A DNA stretch of 44,885 nucleotides from Hydnum rufescens UP504. Taxonomy: Eukaryota; Basidiomycota; Agaricomycetes; Cantharellales; Hydnaceae. Below, one piece after another: positions 30,681 to 42,116 of this stretch. Positions within the stretch are counted from its first letter, which is position 1. Each line of letters starts with the position of its first letter. Made by a program: the position numbers and the translations under genes. Where the stretch lies: positions 414,210 through 459,094 of the forward strand of contig MU128918.1 in assembly GCA_014904985.1 (NCBI GenBank). Reading direction: 5' to 3'. The notes under the pieces were generated by a model that was given only the letters and a program-made list of their open reading frames with translations, was not told where the DNA came from and made no database searches.

Positions 30681-32283
30681 GAGAGGGGTGGGGAGGCAGA
30701 TGAAGGTGGCGGCGAAGGGGCTTGTTCATGTTGTCTCTCATTGCTAAGGCTAATGGTGTTGAACATATTGAGGTTGCTGGGTGCTGTTGGATTTGTCGAC
30801 GGGATCGGTGCAGCGCCGAATCCTGAGCCTTCTGAAAGAGTGAATGGTCGCAAAAGATCTGCCAGGAAAGTGGCATCTTGCGTGGTGTAGTTGTTGATGT
30901 CACTCTGATTAAACAGGATGAAAGTGTTGAGCACATCGGAGGTCGATTCATCCAACACATGCATGAGGACGACATCTTTAAGATATTGCAGCTGGTAGAT
31001 CTGGCGAATCTTCCGTTGTATGGTATCATCTTTAATTTGATGACTTGCGTGAACTTCATGAGTTCTTGACGAAGTCCCGATACGAGGCTTTATGTGTTGG
31101 GAATTCGGGGTCATCTAAAAAAGCGAATGAGGTGCATTGTTACATATGATCCTGAAGCTACTCACATTCCAGGATGCCAATGACACCAAGGAAGACATCC
31201 TTGTGTAGAATATAATCGATGATGCCATGGTCGTTCATAGACACTATTGATAATGGGTTTAGTCTAAATCTGAGGTTCAGGTGGGAATTACCCACGAATA
31301 GTGTGCATAATACTATATAAGGCATGCAAATCTGTCAAGCTCTCCAAATCCTCAGCCTGCTCCATCACGTCAATTAATGATTTGATGTAGTCCTGGTAGT
31401 ATATGCATTAGCACTTACCGAAGCCACGGAAAGACAAACCCACTTGGTTTAAAATATATTCACATATGTGTGCACGACCGTGCAGCATCTTGGTGATGAC
31501 CTTGATAGCTGCTTCAACGTCTCTGATAATTCCAAGAGCAGGTTCAGGAAGATGGCGAGAGGCAATGATGGATGTCACAGTGAGATGAGACTGCAACCTT
31601 CCAGAACCAGAGGCCAGAGGGGACAAACTCAAGTGATCACCATCTTGAATTCCATATGTCAGTCGAACCTGCAAGACGGAAGCATATTGGAGACACTCAA
31701 CCCTTGGCACGGAAGTGACGCTGGACTTCGAGGATAAAGTCCCACATCTCACCACAGCCTTCCACATCCTGAAAGCTGAGGGCAAAATCTGTGCCGTCTG
31801 GCTCGGTCCACACGATCAAGGTTTCTGCAAGCAAGTGAAGAGTGAAGAGGGTCATGCAATGAATGCTGTAGATGCCAGGGGAAATTTTCCAGGGGTACAT
31901 TCTGCCACTCAGATCTCACCTTGCTGGCGTTGATAGGCATCAAAACCGCGGACTTGCAATTGGAGGATCTCAATGTCTCCTATTTCGCTTTTGGCCACGA
32001 TTGCAGCCTGGTCAAGCGCCTTGTCATACATGCCAGTACACAGAGCAGTGCCTCGATCTGTCCACTGGGCTCTGACGAGTTCGTAAACCTATCACGTGAG
32101 TGTCAGGGCATGTTTCGGGAGCAAATAACTTGGGTGACGCACCTTAACGGGCCACATGTCGGCCATCCAGTCTTCTCGAGACCATTCTAGCTCAGTATCA
32201 GAGCTTGAGCCACCTACACTGTTCTCTTGTGAGTCTGAGACATGATGGTCATGGGAGGTTGAGGGATCATCATCAATATTCAT
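30681..32283 (-). pseudogene. PSY2: PP4 regulatory subunit 3 (SMEK/Psy2), truncated
   Basis: The minus-strand gene starts at ATG 32283. Exon 1 ends MADMWPVK (32143); exon 2 (31920-32088) reads VYELVRAQWTDRGTALC and ends YQRQQ; exon 3 continues ETLIVWTEPDGTDFALSFQD and EMWDFILEVQRHF. Together these form the EVH1/PH-like domain of SMEK proteins. Later exons give EPALGIIRDVEAAIKVI, DYIKSLIDVMEQAEDLESL, MNDHGIIDYIL, DDPEFPTHKASYRDF and YLKDVVLMHVLDEST, the family's helical repeat. Psy2 targets protein phosphatase 4 to substrates such as DNA-damage checkpoint proteins. Two frameshifts occur near 31060-31010 (after KNS and before DDTIQRK). All sequence beyond about 430 residues is missing at the MITE boundary, roughly half of a normal protein. 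Introns of 54 and 95 bases bound exons 1-3. Confidence 0.82.
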
Positions 32284-33781
32284 GTCATCTGAGGAAACGT
32301 CTGGGAGAGTAGCATCAGGTAGGTGGACACACCAGATGGGCTGAGACCTAGGTCTTGGGGTGGGAAGGAGGATTGTTCATCTTTATCCATGTTGGAACCT
32401 TGCTTTGGCGAGCCGGGTGCAGTTAGGCACTTGGGGTGACCCGGAGCGCTCTGCGATGCATCTTGGCACCCCCCGCTATTGAGTTCGCTACTGTTTACCC
32501 TTACCATGGGCTACTGCTGTTGTGTCTCTCAGCAGCGATCAGGCTGTATCCCACCCTAAGTCTGGTTGGGGGGCTCGTGACCTTGATCTTCAATGAAGTG
32601 GGACTCTTCCGCTAGTCCGGTAGCTCCATATTTGGTCTCATTCTTAGTGCCGAGCAATTTACCTCTGGTGCCCTAAGAGGCCAGCCTTCGACCACCCTCT
32701 TACCTCGTTTTCCATTGTTCCCCTAACCATGGTGCGACCGCTAATAATGGCCCCACAAGCCACTTTCGTCCCATTCATGGACCTCAGCTCCTCGAAACCT
32801 CCGTGAGCATGCCAAAAAGCATATTAGTTTTGGTCCTCTTTATCTGTATTTTTGTTTCTTGAGTCATTTTTCGAACAATGCAGCAAGGATGGAATTTTGG
32901 CATCAATCTCTTTATCGCCGGTTGGTGCATCAACAGTGCAGCCGTATATTCCTTCTGATCAGCTTGCATCCTATTATAGAAAGCATTATCTTTGGAGGAG
33001 GTCAAGTGTTTATTCACCTAGCTTAGAGAATATGCCGTCGACCCTGGTTGGGTACTGGATCACGACTTTCTCTTCCACTTCACCATCCTCCAGGCGTTCC
33101 CTCAGGCTGGGCCCAATTCCAACATTTCCGGTATCACCTGAGCGTCCTCTCATACACACATCCCTAAAAGCTGATCATGTGTTCTGTGCGCACAACCTAC
33201 TTGGGCATGCTTGCTAATCCTGAGCACCCAGTGCTGGGTGCCTTGATTGGTTGGATTGCGATCTTCACTCCTGGATTAATACTGAAATTTGCACTACTTC
33301 CATTCTACGTAAAGCTGAGAGAAAAACACGTCACAAGGTATTAGACTGCCTAATACTGTTCCCGTTGATTTCAACCATATCTTATAATAATCTCTCCAGA
33401 TCCCTTCTCTGGGGTTAAATGCCGCACTGCATGCATTCTTATATTGGCACTGCGTTTTATGCTCCCTAATATTTTGGTGTATCTATCAACAGGCACGTTC
33501 CCTTCACTGCTGTCATCCAACTGTGGAAGGAGCCCGTACCGTCAAAGGTTCCACAAGCCTGGAGTCGAATACTTGGTGGCTTATTGTGGTTTCCATGTGG
33601 TTTGTGAGCGTATAGTGGTACAATAACCTTCCCCCTGTCGCGATCATGATGGGTGGGATAGTGGGACTGGCCTGGTATGTCGTACATATGTACATGTATG
33701 TAGGCATTGTATGCTTTGTTGAGATTGACAATAATATTATCAGGTGTCATGGTCGTCATTGTTTTCTAATTTTTGTGGGCT
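32284..33781. other. About 1.5 kb upstream of PSY2, no identified gene
   Basis: The first few hundred bases are presumably the PSY2 promoter side. Frames at 32852-33217 (plus) and 33466-33759 (minus) lack known motifs. No repeat was recognised. Confidence 0.4.
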
Positions 33782-34921
33782 TCAAGCTCCACTGGCGCCG
33801 ATCACCCAGTCCACCTCCAAGGTTTCATTCTCCAAAGAACCATTTTTGTCGTGTTTTAGCAGATTGGCTGTCACCTTGTGAGCATCCTGCATAAAGTTGA
33901 CAAGTCCCATCTCTATGTCAACCATAACGACAAGCCGACTAAGATGAGAATGCAAGATGGCCTCCATGATGGATCCACCGAGTATCTGGGGATTGGGCTG
34001 GAGCAACAAAGAGACAGTGGAAATAAAAAGAGGTATATCAAGCCATAAAGGAAACATTATGAATGTAGGGAGCTGCTGGAGTTGCGGGTTCCTTCACACC
34101 AAAGTCCCACATCCTAATGACAGTTTTTCTGTCATATGCTCTCATTTGAGGGGGTTCAATAGAATCATTGAATATGTCTGCGGCCAGGCCAAGGAGCTCG
34201 AGAATCCTAGGTTGAGGCAGAGCATTGGTTAAGGGGCTAAAAGATCAAGGAGTCAGGGATGTCTATCGCGCTTACTTGGATGCCATTATCACGGACACCG
34301 ATCTGATAATTCAAAGCCTTTCTATGAGTTGAATGGTAATGCCATTCTCACGCAGAACAAGGGCAGCTGTGAGACAACCTGTATCATCCGCACCAGTGAG
34401 AAATTAGCCCGTAGGTTTGATATTGAGGAGGGGGGGCATGCGTGGCCCAGCTCCAGCCTATATGGGCATCAGATGACACCTCAGGTTTTCAGTGGGATGA
34501 CCTACAATGAGTTCTTGGGGTGATGACATGCGTGGATGAAGATATAAAGGACACATACACTACAATATTCCTCCTCATATAGACGATTAAGGCTGTACCA
34601 TGTGCACATAGGGGTTGCGGTGGTGTTGAGCTGACGCCCTGGAACGATTATGTCAGATCCTGCAGTGCTTCAGGCCGGACAGGCCTGTGTAAGCTTGTTG
34701 CAAAGTTCAACCACATTTCCAGTCGAGGGCCTTTGTACAACTGATTCACAAGATCGGCCATCGAATGCCCAGCTGGACGATCCGCCGTGGATCCAGCAAT
34801 GACATTTGGATGTGTGTGGCAAGACATGTCGCAAGAGCGGACAAGAACTGGAAAAAGTATGCAAGGAACAGCGATATAGTTAGAGCTGCGGCTGCTGCCT
34901 GCATCATTCTTGTATAAGAGT
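33782..34921 (-). other. Decayed coding sequence of an unidentified gene
   Basis: Minus-strand stretches such as MADLVNQLYKGPRLEMWLNF (about 34775-34716) and LPQPRILELLGLAADIFND (about 34220-34165), with intron-like gaps between them, have the hydrophobic pattern of helical-repeat protein exons. I cannot name the family. The sequence is cut at 34922 by a TIR element, so it is probably an interrupted pseudogene. Confidence 0.3.
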
Positions 34922-35654
34922 CCTAAGGTAGGGTGCATCCATACTCATCCACTATACATTAGCTTCTGAAATGAATTACATAATCAACACGTGATGCCAA
35001 ATTTTGGCCCTGAGCTGCAGTCTGGACACCAGATGACCTAGTATGCAGTAATGAGCTGTAGAAACCCCCGATTCTTATCTCTGACTCTTATGTCTACATA
35101 ATATGAGGGTTTGAGAGGGAATTTTGTTCGTCAGGTGAGTTGGAGTGTGGCTGTGACATTTCCATATTTAGCATCTTTGTCCATGGCAGTGCAAGTTCAT
35201 CCATATTTCGGAGTAATCCACAGCATTTCGGTTTTGTTAATACACCTACCTCAACTTTATAGTGTGGCAGCTGTCAATGCCTGATCAATTTGCCAAATTA
35301 ATCAATCCAAATAAGGAAATTCCCTTATTTAGCAATTCCAAATAAGGAGATTCCCTTATTTGGCTATTCCATATTTGGAAATTTCCTAATTTGGAATGGC
35401 CAAATTGCTTTGAGCTCAGAGCCAAATCTCCTTACAATCACAAATGAAGCATGTTTCATTAGTACAGTTTGTCATGTTATAAAACTCCAGACTGGGGCAA
35501 TATTTTAAAATTCTAAAACCGAGAAGCTCTTCAGACGATAATTTCTGAGCCTTCCTCAGTTGCTGCTTTCCTTCAACTATCGAGTTGCGGGCGCTTAAGC
35601 AAAGCCCAGAAAGTTCTGGGATAGTGGATGAGTATGGATGCGCCCTACCTTAGG
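34922..35654. mobile_element. 733-bp TIR element with 34-bp ends
   Basis: CCTAAGGTAGGGTGCATCCA at the left continues to CACTAT (34922-34955), and its inverted copy lies at 35621-35654 with one mismatch. Inside, 35285-35405 holds a cluster of short AT-rich palindromes built on AAATAAGGAAATTCCCTTATTT-like units. No transposase frame was found. The target duplication is not clear; the terminal CTAAGG..CCTTAG symmetry obscures it. Confidence 0.75.
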
Positions 35655-36976
35655 TTGACTCTGAGGTTTACATAAGCAGTGTTTTCACTCAGGTGCACAT
35701 GCAGGAGGCTGAAATGGGCGAAATCCAAGCCCTCTAAACCACGTGAGTAGCAGAGGACCGAGCCTGAGACCTCGAACGCGAGACCTCGACCTCCATAGAT
35801 CTTCCGAAATCTGGTCACCATGAGGAAGCACTGAGGGTAAATGGTGGATATTTACCACGTCCTGGAAACAGATCGACCCGAAATATTATGTCTAGGTTGG
35901 GTTCACTCTGGTGTCAACTTCTCTACCGATCTTTTAAAATTGGGCCACCAGGCGGAAGCGATCAAGACAAATCCAGAGGCATGAATATTTACAGTAATGT
36001 CCACTGATTGAGCGACCAGGGAGAAGAGTACTCCACAGACGTGGTAATTCTGGAAAATAGTTGGGAGAGACGTGAGGCCAGAGACGAACCAGATACTTGA
36101 CACGGACTCAAGAGTAATGAGACGGAATCGTATGCCTGATACATCTGAGAGACCACCTTCAAGCCATGCAATAAAGTCCAAGTCAAAGATTCCAGCCTCA
36201 AGCATGCAGGACCAATTGAACAGCTGTGGGGAGATGCGAAGGCATCTACAGTACACCCCATTGAGGCACCGAACAGAGCGAGTGAATATCATATAAGTTG
36301 ATGTTGACCTGGGGGCATGTGTTCATTGACCACTCAAAGACTGTAATTTATGATAAACACCGACAAGAAAGCGGGAAATGGAGCACCATGACGATTGGGA
36401 TCAATGCTCATCAGAATCAACCTTACGGAAACAGAAGTCATTTGGCACCATCTGAAGCAGCTTTGGGTGAGGAAGGGACTTTCCTTCAGGGCAGTCGCAG
36501 AGGCACAGAGAGACTGAGCTTGTGCTGCTGTGGTAGCAACTTAGTGGAAAGGCCATTCTGGCTCGCAATACTGGAATAAGGAAACTCGAACAACTGGGAG
36601 GAGCTACGGTTGCCGATACAGACCAGGATGAAATCAATTTTCTGTGTTCGCAATTCCCAATCGGCAAATGCCTGTACACTACTTCTCCCACAACCATAAA
36701 CTAGTCTCATTACCAGACCATCTGTGACGGTCTGGTCGTTCTTGCCTTTGGGCAACATCCAGATGCAATCCGGAATCTCCACAGCAAGTGAGATGACCAT
36801 GTGCGCATCAAAAAATCGTGGGCCTCTCTTTGTTTGCTTACTTGATCCCGCAGCGGCTCCCGTGCACCTGTGATGTAAACAACGTCAACAGACCCTGCAA
36901 CCAGTACAATCGAAGAATAGGGAAACCAAGACCACACACGACATAACTGGGATACTGCATAGAAAGGCAAGCAGAC
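35655..36976. other. About 1.3 kb, unassigned, possible gene debris
   Basis: The minus-strand frames at 35903-36292 and 36486-36800 are 104-129 codons long and look protein-like but match nothing I know. They might continue the gene debris at 33782-34921. Stops and lack of convincing splice joins prevent a gene model. Confidence 0.3.
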
Positions 36977-38240
36977 GACCACACCCGCTGCTGTGGGTGT
37001 GGTCAAAGGTGAGTTTTTTTAATGCTAGTAGATACAACGGCGCAGAAAGAGCAGCGAAAGCTGCTCTTTTTGGGCTGCTTTGAATTTCCTTACTAACATT
37101 TATTATAATAGGTCGTGGCCTGGTCCCAGGTGCCAAACAATGAGGCCCAACCGGCCCGACATGGCACATGCAAACCAAATCACACCAAATGACACCACAC
37201 CAAACGAAACCGCGCCAAATGAAAACGCAACACGACAAGAACGCAAGAAGTGGCCATGCGCTGACCGAGTAGCCACCCAAACCACTCACCCGCTGCGGCG
37301 GGTGTGTGGTTCTATATAATATAGGTAACCCTGTGTTCCCCCAACAGTGCAAAAAGAGCAGCAATGCTGCTCTTTTTGCACTGGTTTTAATTTTTAACTA
37401 ATAATCCACTGTCTAGGTACTGCCACAAATGAAGACCCGTGCAGCGAGCCCCTGCCCGAATGATAACATGCCTGCAAAGCAAGACTCGCGAATGACGATA
37501 TGCCAAACGAAGACATGAACCATGCACCCCCGGTAGAGGGTGTGTGGTTATATACAAGATAGGTAATGCCCCAATGGCGCAAAAAGAGCACCCCTTGCTG
37601 CTCTTTTTGCATTCATTTTAATTTTCAACTAACACATTTATTATTCTAGGTTATCGCCTGAACCACCTGCTGAATGAACCCCCCCCCCCTGTAAATGACA
37701 ACACACCTGCCAAACGAGGGCTGCAAATGTGACCCGCCAAGGAACACCACCTGCCAGATGAAATCCGGGAATGAGAACATACAATGCAGGGCCGCAGGGA
37801 CCCCAGATGAACCACACACCCATCGAACCCACTTTGACAGGTGTGTGGTAATTTTAAGGTAAGTATAAGTACATTCGCATAAAAGGAGCAGCATATGCTG
37901 CTCCTTTTGCGTGACCCCTCATTGCTCTTTCACTAATGTATTATTTATTATCCTAGGTTTTCATCTGAACCCACAAACCCTACCAACCCCCAATCAAGAC
38001 AGGTGACCCCGCAGAACAAACATGTGAGAACGGCAACCCACTCCCTAAACGAAACCCACGAATGGCAACATGACATGAGACCACAAAAACCCCGGACAAA
38101 CTCCACACCCACATCGGCGGGTGTGTTAATTTTTAAGGTAAGTATTCACCATCTATCAGTATGATCGCGCAAAAGGAGCAGCGTATGCTGCTCCTTTTGC
38201 ATGGCTTTACTAACTTATTTATTATCTTCTGAACCCACAG
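36977..38240 (+). repeat. Array of five hairpin-bearing intron-like modules
   Basis: Five diverged tandem units of about 230-310 bp. Each has an exon-side hairpin (ACACCC..GGGTGT; perfect 10-bp stem at 36977-37004), then a 5' splice-like site (GTGAGT 37009, GTAACC 37325, GTAATG 37563, GTAAGT 37859, GTAAGT 38138). Next comes an A-rich/AGCAGC hairpin (37046-37069; perfect 16-bp stem 37347-37381; 37579-37610; 28-bp palindrome 37881-37908; 38169-38200) whose 3' side is a T-run, then CTAAC or CTAAT, and YAG at 37111, 37416, 37649 and 37956; the last unit has its nearest AG near 38240. Exon-like stretches of 145-215 bp lie between, with CAAAYGA-type repeats and little coding potential. Confidence 0.75.
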
Positions 38241-38611
38241 CCCATGCCCCACAGCCTGCACCAACTGCCAACCGAAAACCTGCAACCCTGCGGAGCGAAA
38301 ACATGTGACCCCAGGTGAGGGGAGGATATGTAGAATGTAATAATTGTAATGATAAATAAATAATTATAAACAAAGTTTGACTTTGTGAAGTGAGCCAGAT
38401 TTTGATAGATACAGGAATATCCAGTTAGATTTAGAATATTATTTATGAGGAAATTCAAATTTACTTTGAGCCACACAACCTACCGACACGGCTAGTAAGA
38501 ACTCATACTGATGTTCTGCAGAAATTGAAATTGAATATCTGATTTAATTTGTTTCCGGATGTTGCCCAAAGTCCTCAACTTGGACCAGCTCAGGTTCCTT
38601 CTCAGAGGACA
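38241..38611. other. AT-rich gap between array and right arm
   Basis: About 370 bp, AT-rich near 38330-38460, with no gene or repeat recognised. The right-arm similarity begins near 38612. Confidence 0.5.
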
Positions 38612-38880
38612 ATTGTTCCACGTGCATCCGGTTTTCTCTGAAAACAGGCCTGTTTAGACTCCTCAAATATCACTGATGGGCCTGCAGCTATGGTCGTTGA
38701 CCCATCTGCTGTGGACTTATGATTATCGCTGAAAGAAGAAGGTTCATCATCACTCACCCTGAATCCTTCCATCCATGAAGCCGGTCTACCTATGAATACC
38801 TAGAAACTTTACAATGCCAGAGGCTCGAAGTCGATGGGCATAACGTACAGAAAATATCAAAGAAACTACAGACCTATGTC

Positions 38881-39165
38881 ATGGTGCTTCGCAACTATCA
38901 AGAAAGGGCCATGACCAGGATGCGGGAGACTTCTGGTGTACATCCTCTGGATGAGCCGTGGAGGGCGCTTGAAGTCGAATCGGGGGCCTTTCTGCTAGTA
39001 ATGCAGAAGAGTTCACTTGTGGTTCAGCCTGAAATCATGCAAGCACAGGAGTATGGACTAACAAAGGAGCGAATAAGTCTGGATTCCCTTATAGTGTGCT
39101 GTTTCTGCCTTGAATCTAACGGTGGAGTCCTCATTTTTATCTCATTTCTATGTATATCCCAGTGA
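38881..39165 (+). other. Unknown ORF joined to the DUG3 fragment (right arm)
   Basis: A 94-codon frame beginning MVLRNYQERAMTRMRET, the right-arm counterpart of 17202-17486 and open in both copies. It runs into DUG3 intron sequence (FLCISQ, stop). No family recognised. Confidence 0.35.
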
Positions 39166-39440
39166 TCACCCCAAAGGCACGTCCACATGTTGCACCCAGG
39201 CCGTGACTCTAGCAATGCTGAAGTGACCCACCTCTATAGATGAATATCCTCCAAATTCCAATAATAGATGAGTTTAGCGCGTCCAGTAAATCAAAGTGGA
39301 CTGCCGAATTTGTGGCCAAGAAAGGATTTGGAAAATCCTTGCTGAACACCTGGCTCTCATCATGGTTCCTTTTCAGTCTCCCCCACAATCACCAATCCAG
39401 AGGTTATCCCTATATAGTTTGACCTCTGGGTTTTCTTCTT
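39130..39440 (+). pseudogene. Second, partial DUG3 3' end (right arm)
   Basis: It contains the DUG3 intron end, the VITPK exon, a GC-AG intron (GC after CCAAAG near 39174, AG at 39239-39240) and MNILQIPIIDEF, with a frameshift after about 20 more codons. It faces the fuller DUG3 copy at 42117-43700. Its mirror is at 16840-17215. Confidence 0.7.
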
Positions 39441-39894
39441 TGATGTACCCCTCAAAATTCACTTTGTTTGCAGCTTCTTTCAATGCTTCAGTGGAGCTAG
39501 TACTGTTGCAATACGGATATAATTGATTCAGGTCAGGGGTAAAATTGTGCGACACAAGTCTCTGAGACCAGAATGGAGAGGACTCTTCCAGAGGGAATGT
39601 CTGGCGTCATCTACATCTGCCATGGGTGAAGCTCATGCACTGATGACACACTTAGAATTTTCACGCACCCTGCGTCTTGCAGACAGTCCTTCTTGCTTTC
39701 TGTCACCACCTGCCCACCCTCTAGAGAGTTCTGGCCAAAGTCGTGAGAACTCGCCCACCCGCCCGAGCCCACCTGCCCAGCACAGTCGGCCGGTCTCCAG
39801 TTTCTCATGCACGAGCTTCCACCTTCGGTGGAATCTTTCACACATCCCGCCAGGACTATCTAAAGTAAGATCTTAGTGGATAAGTTCACCAGCC

Positions 39895-40104
39895 CGCAAG
39901 CAACAACAGGTGATAATCATGTGTACGTGGTATTCGCACTGAGGGAAGAATAGTCAAATGAATATGGAAACCAAAGACTTAAATAAGCCTGAGGGAACTC
40001 TGAATTTTGAATATCGCAAGAGAATTCTGAGAGAGTGTGCTGAGAAATTTGATAGAGGAAGGGGTGAAAGAGGGGGGGAGGGAGAAAAAAAGTGGGTGTG
40101 GAGT
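39895..40104 (+). repeat. Dispersed repeat R, copy 3
   Basis: Same orientation as 497-711 and mirror of 16271-16487, with GAATATGGAAACCAAAGACT and the purine-rich GGGAGAAAAAAAGTGGGTG end. Confidence 0.8.
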
Positions 40105-40298
40105 CAAAATTAATTTTGGAACAATCGGCCCACCATACTGAAGGGCATTCCCTGCAGGAGCCCTGAAGCCAGACAACTATGATCGATATAGATCATGGAT
40201 ATCCAATACCCCCATAGATCTTCGATCAAGACATCCTTTAATCAAACAGCAAGACTTTCTTCAGATCGATGTGGCAACAAATGCTGGACAATGGCATG

Positions 40299-41315
40299 TA
40301 TGAGCATATTCTTTGAAAAGAAATAATGGTCAGTTCCAACTTCTGCTGACCAATCTTTCTCATTCGCAATCTCGTTTTGAACTGGTATGAGCCGGTTTCA
40401 CTTGTGGATTTCAAGTTTGCAATCCTTGAATCTCCAATTAGTGATTGGAGCAAGCTATAACAGGGCCCCTTCGAGCCCATATCCGGGGGTCCCTGAGGCC
40501 GAATGCAGCAACCCAGAATTTTTACTACCATAAAAGGTAATATCCCATGGACTGGAACTAGCTGTGAGGAACACCAGATTAGGATGGCATTATATACACG
40601 AGAAAGTGACTCTAATTATGTTTGTTGCCATGGTGTGGTGGTAATGTCCAAAAAGGAGTATATGGTTTTTTGTATTGCCCCGGTTCGAAACCTGCATAAG
40701 ACAAGAGTTCAAATTAAGTGCCTAGCCCGCTACTCCGGTGTGAAGCATGCAAGGGCGTTCAGGAAGCCTCCTATTAGGGTATTATAGGTGTTATATCAAC
40801 TCCCTATTCATCCCCCATATGAACCGCCCTTGCGTGCGCGAGAAGTCAGAAATTTCCTTTTTTGGAAATTCCCATTATCTTCTTCAAATTCACCCGGGAC
40901 CTCTCAATTAGCTTTAAATTATAACTAGTCTACTTCTGTCCATGTTATGGACCTGAACTCCGTATTTACAGACTTACACACACCCTTCCAGATGTTGCTC
41001 AACTCGGAGGCGACCCGCGGCCACACCCGGTCACACGTCACAAGGGCCTGTGGCTTATGTAATCATTATGTGTGAGATGTTAAGGTCACAACACTAGCTG
41101 GCTTGCTTAGTTTCGCCTGAAAATCTTGTGGCTTTGGCCCCATCTTCTCACAGTCCTGACACCTAGGTCATGCCTGTTTGTCACTGGACGCCAGTTCAAT
41201 ATGAAGTGAAATCAAAATTGGAAACGGAAGAAATAAAATGAGTAAGATTGGTAAGCAGAATGCAAATTAGGTAATTCGACCTGGATATTATTACTTTTCA
41301 ACCGATGTGCTCATA
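40299..41315. mobile_element. 1017-bp TIR element, TSD GGCATG
   Basis: The ends are TATGAGCATATTCTTTGAAA and, inverted, TATGAGCACATCGGTTGAAA; about 24 of 29 terminal bases agree. Perfect 6-bp duplications GGCATG (40293-40298, 41316-41321) flank it. The left arm has the empty site (contiguous sequence near 16080). The TATGRGCAT start and 6-bp duplication are shared with the foldback elements at 2571 and 5503, so it may be a cousin with ordinary internal sequence. A 94-codon frame at 40503-40787 has no known motif. No transposase recognised. Confidence 0.82.
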
Positions 41316-41401
41316 GGCATGTCATTAGTTTGAGCTTCGTTCTCAACTTTGTACTGCAGGCTCGAGACCGAGGTGAAAATCACCCGGGAGATGTGAGTGA
41401 T

Positions 41402-41742
41402 AGTCGTCAACTGAGAACTCTCTCTGTATATAGGGAAAATGCTGCGTCTTGCGCACATATTCCTTCGGACTAGAGGACATTGTGCTTCCTCTCCCATATG
41501 TTCAAAACTCGCGATATCTGGACTTTCAGCGACTAACACAAATTCTTGCGGCGGTGGGTTTCTCCATCGTCAAAGAGCGCCATAAGCAAGGTGGAAAGTT
41601 GATATATGTCCTCTGTCGGGCGGAGCAGTTGTCTGTTAGCGGAGAGCAGACTCACCTGGGGGAGGAGACTTTGCCATCTGAATTAACTGCAAAGCGGACT
41701 TTGCGGACGGGCGATAGAAATAATTTCGTCATTCTCTTGTGA
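41402..41742 (+). pseudogene. BMT2: 25S rRNA adenine methyltransferase Bmt2-like, right-arm 3' part
   Basis: After a probable intron end (TATATAG near 41434) the plus strand reads KMLRLAHIFLRTRG, then one frame over VLPLPYVQNSRYLDFQRLTQ, AVGFSIVKERHKQGGKLIYV, and ends NNFVILL at 41742. The LPLPxVxNSRYL block and the helix before it are typical of the Bmt2 SAM-dependent methyltransferase C-terminus. The frame break between the two blocks and the absence of the N-terminal SAM-binding half (replaced by arm sequence and the TIR element) mark it as a fragment. It converges with DUG3. The assignment is by motif only. Confidence 0.55.
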
Positions 41743-42116
41743 CATGCATGTATGTCTCTAGAGCCGGACTTTGGCACAGTGACTCCATGGTCCCCCTTCT
41801 AATAAGACACCTTTGCCTCCCGAACCGTCCGTCGCACGCTGCAGTCTACAAGATGTAACGGTAATATTACTGTACCACAAAGTGGGCGAAAATTCTTAAT
41901 ACGTCGTCAGTGCACGAGCTTCGCGCACGGTAGACACTGTATGGATGACGCCAGACATTCCCTCAGGAAGAGTCCTTCTCTCCATTCTGGTCTCAGAGAC
42001 TTGGGTCACGATTTTACTCCTTACCTGAATCAATTATATCCATATTGCAACAGTACTAGCTCCACTGAAATGTGAATTTCGAGGGGTACATCAAAGAAGA
42101 AAACCCAGAGGCCGAA

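Larger units (their letters stand above)
38612..40298. repeat. Right-arm inner block of the large inverted duplication
   Basis: Reverse complement of 16130-17762. It begins at GAGGACAATTG, the point where the left arm runs into MCM10, and continues to GGACAATGGCATG, where a TIR element interrupts it. It contains the unknown ORF (38881-39165), a partial DUG3 end and repeat R. Confidence 0.88.

Noticed and set aside
30129..30688. 8-bp target duplication for the TAGTGTT MITE
   Set aside because: The flanking octamers agree at only five of eight positions, so no duplication is claimed.
32500..32780. A 5S rRNA or tRNA gene upstream of PSY2
   Set aside because: I looked for A/B box and 5S core patterns and found no convincing match or cloverleaf.
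36977..38240. CRISPR array or rho-independent terminator array
   Set aside because: Units are long and diverged, there are no short identical repeats with unique spacers, and the host is clearly eukaryotic; the hairpin plus T-run sits between splice-like signals.
38881..39165. A new protein-coding gene ending FISFLCISQ
   Set aside because: The last third is DUG3 intron sequence, so the frame as a whole is not a natural protein; only the upstream part remains a candidate.
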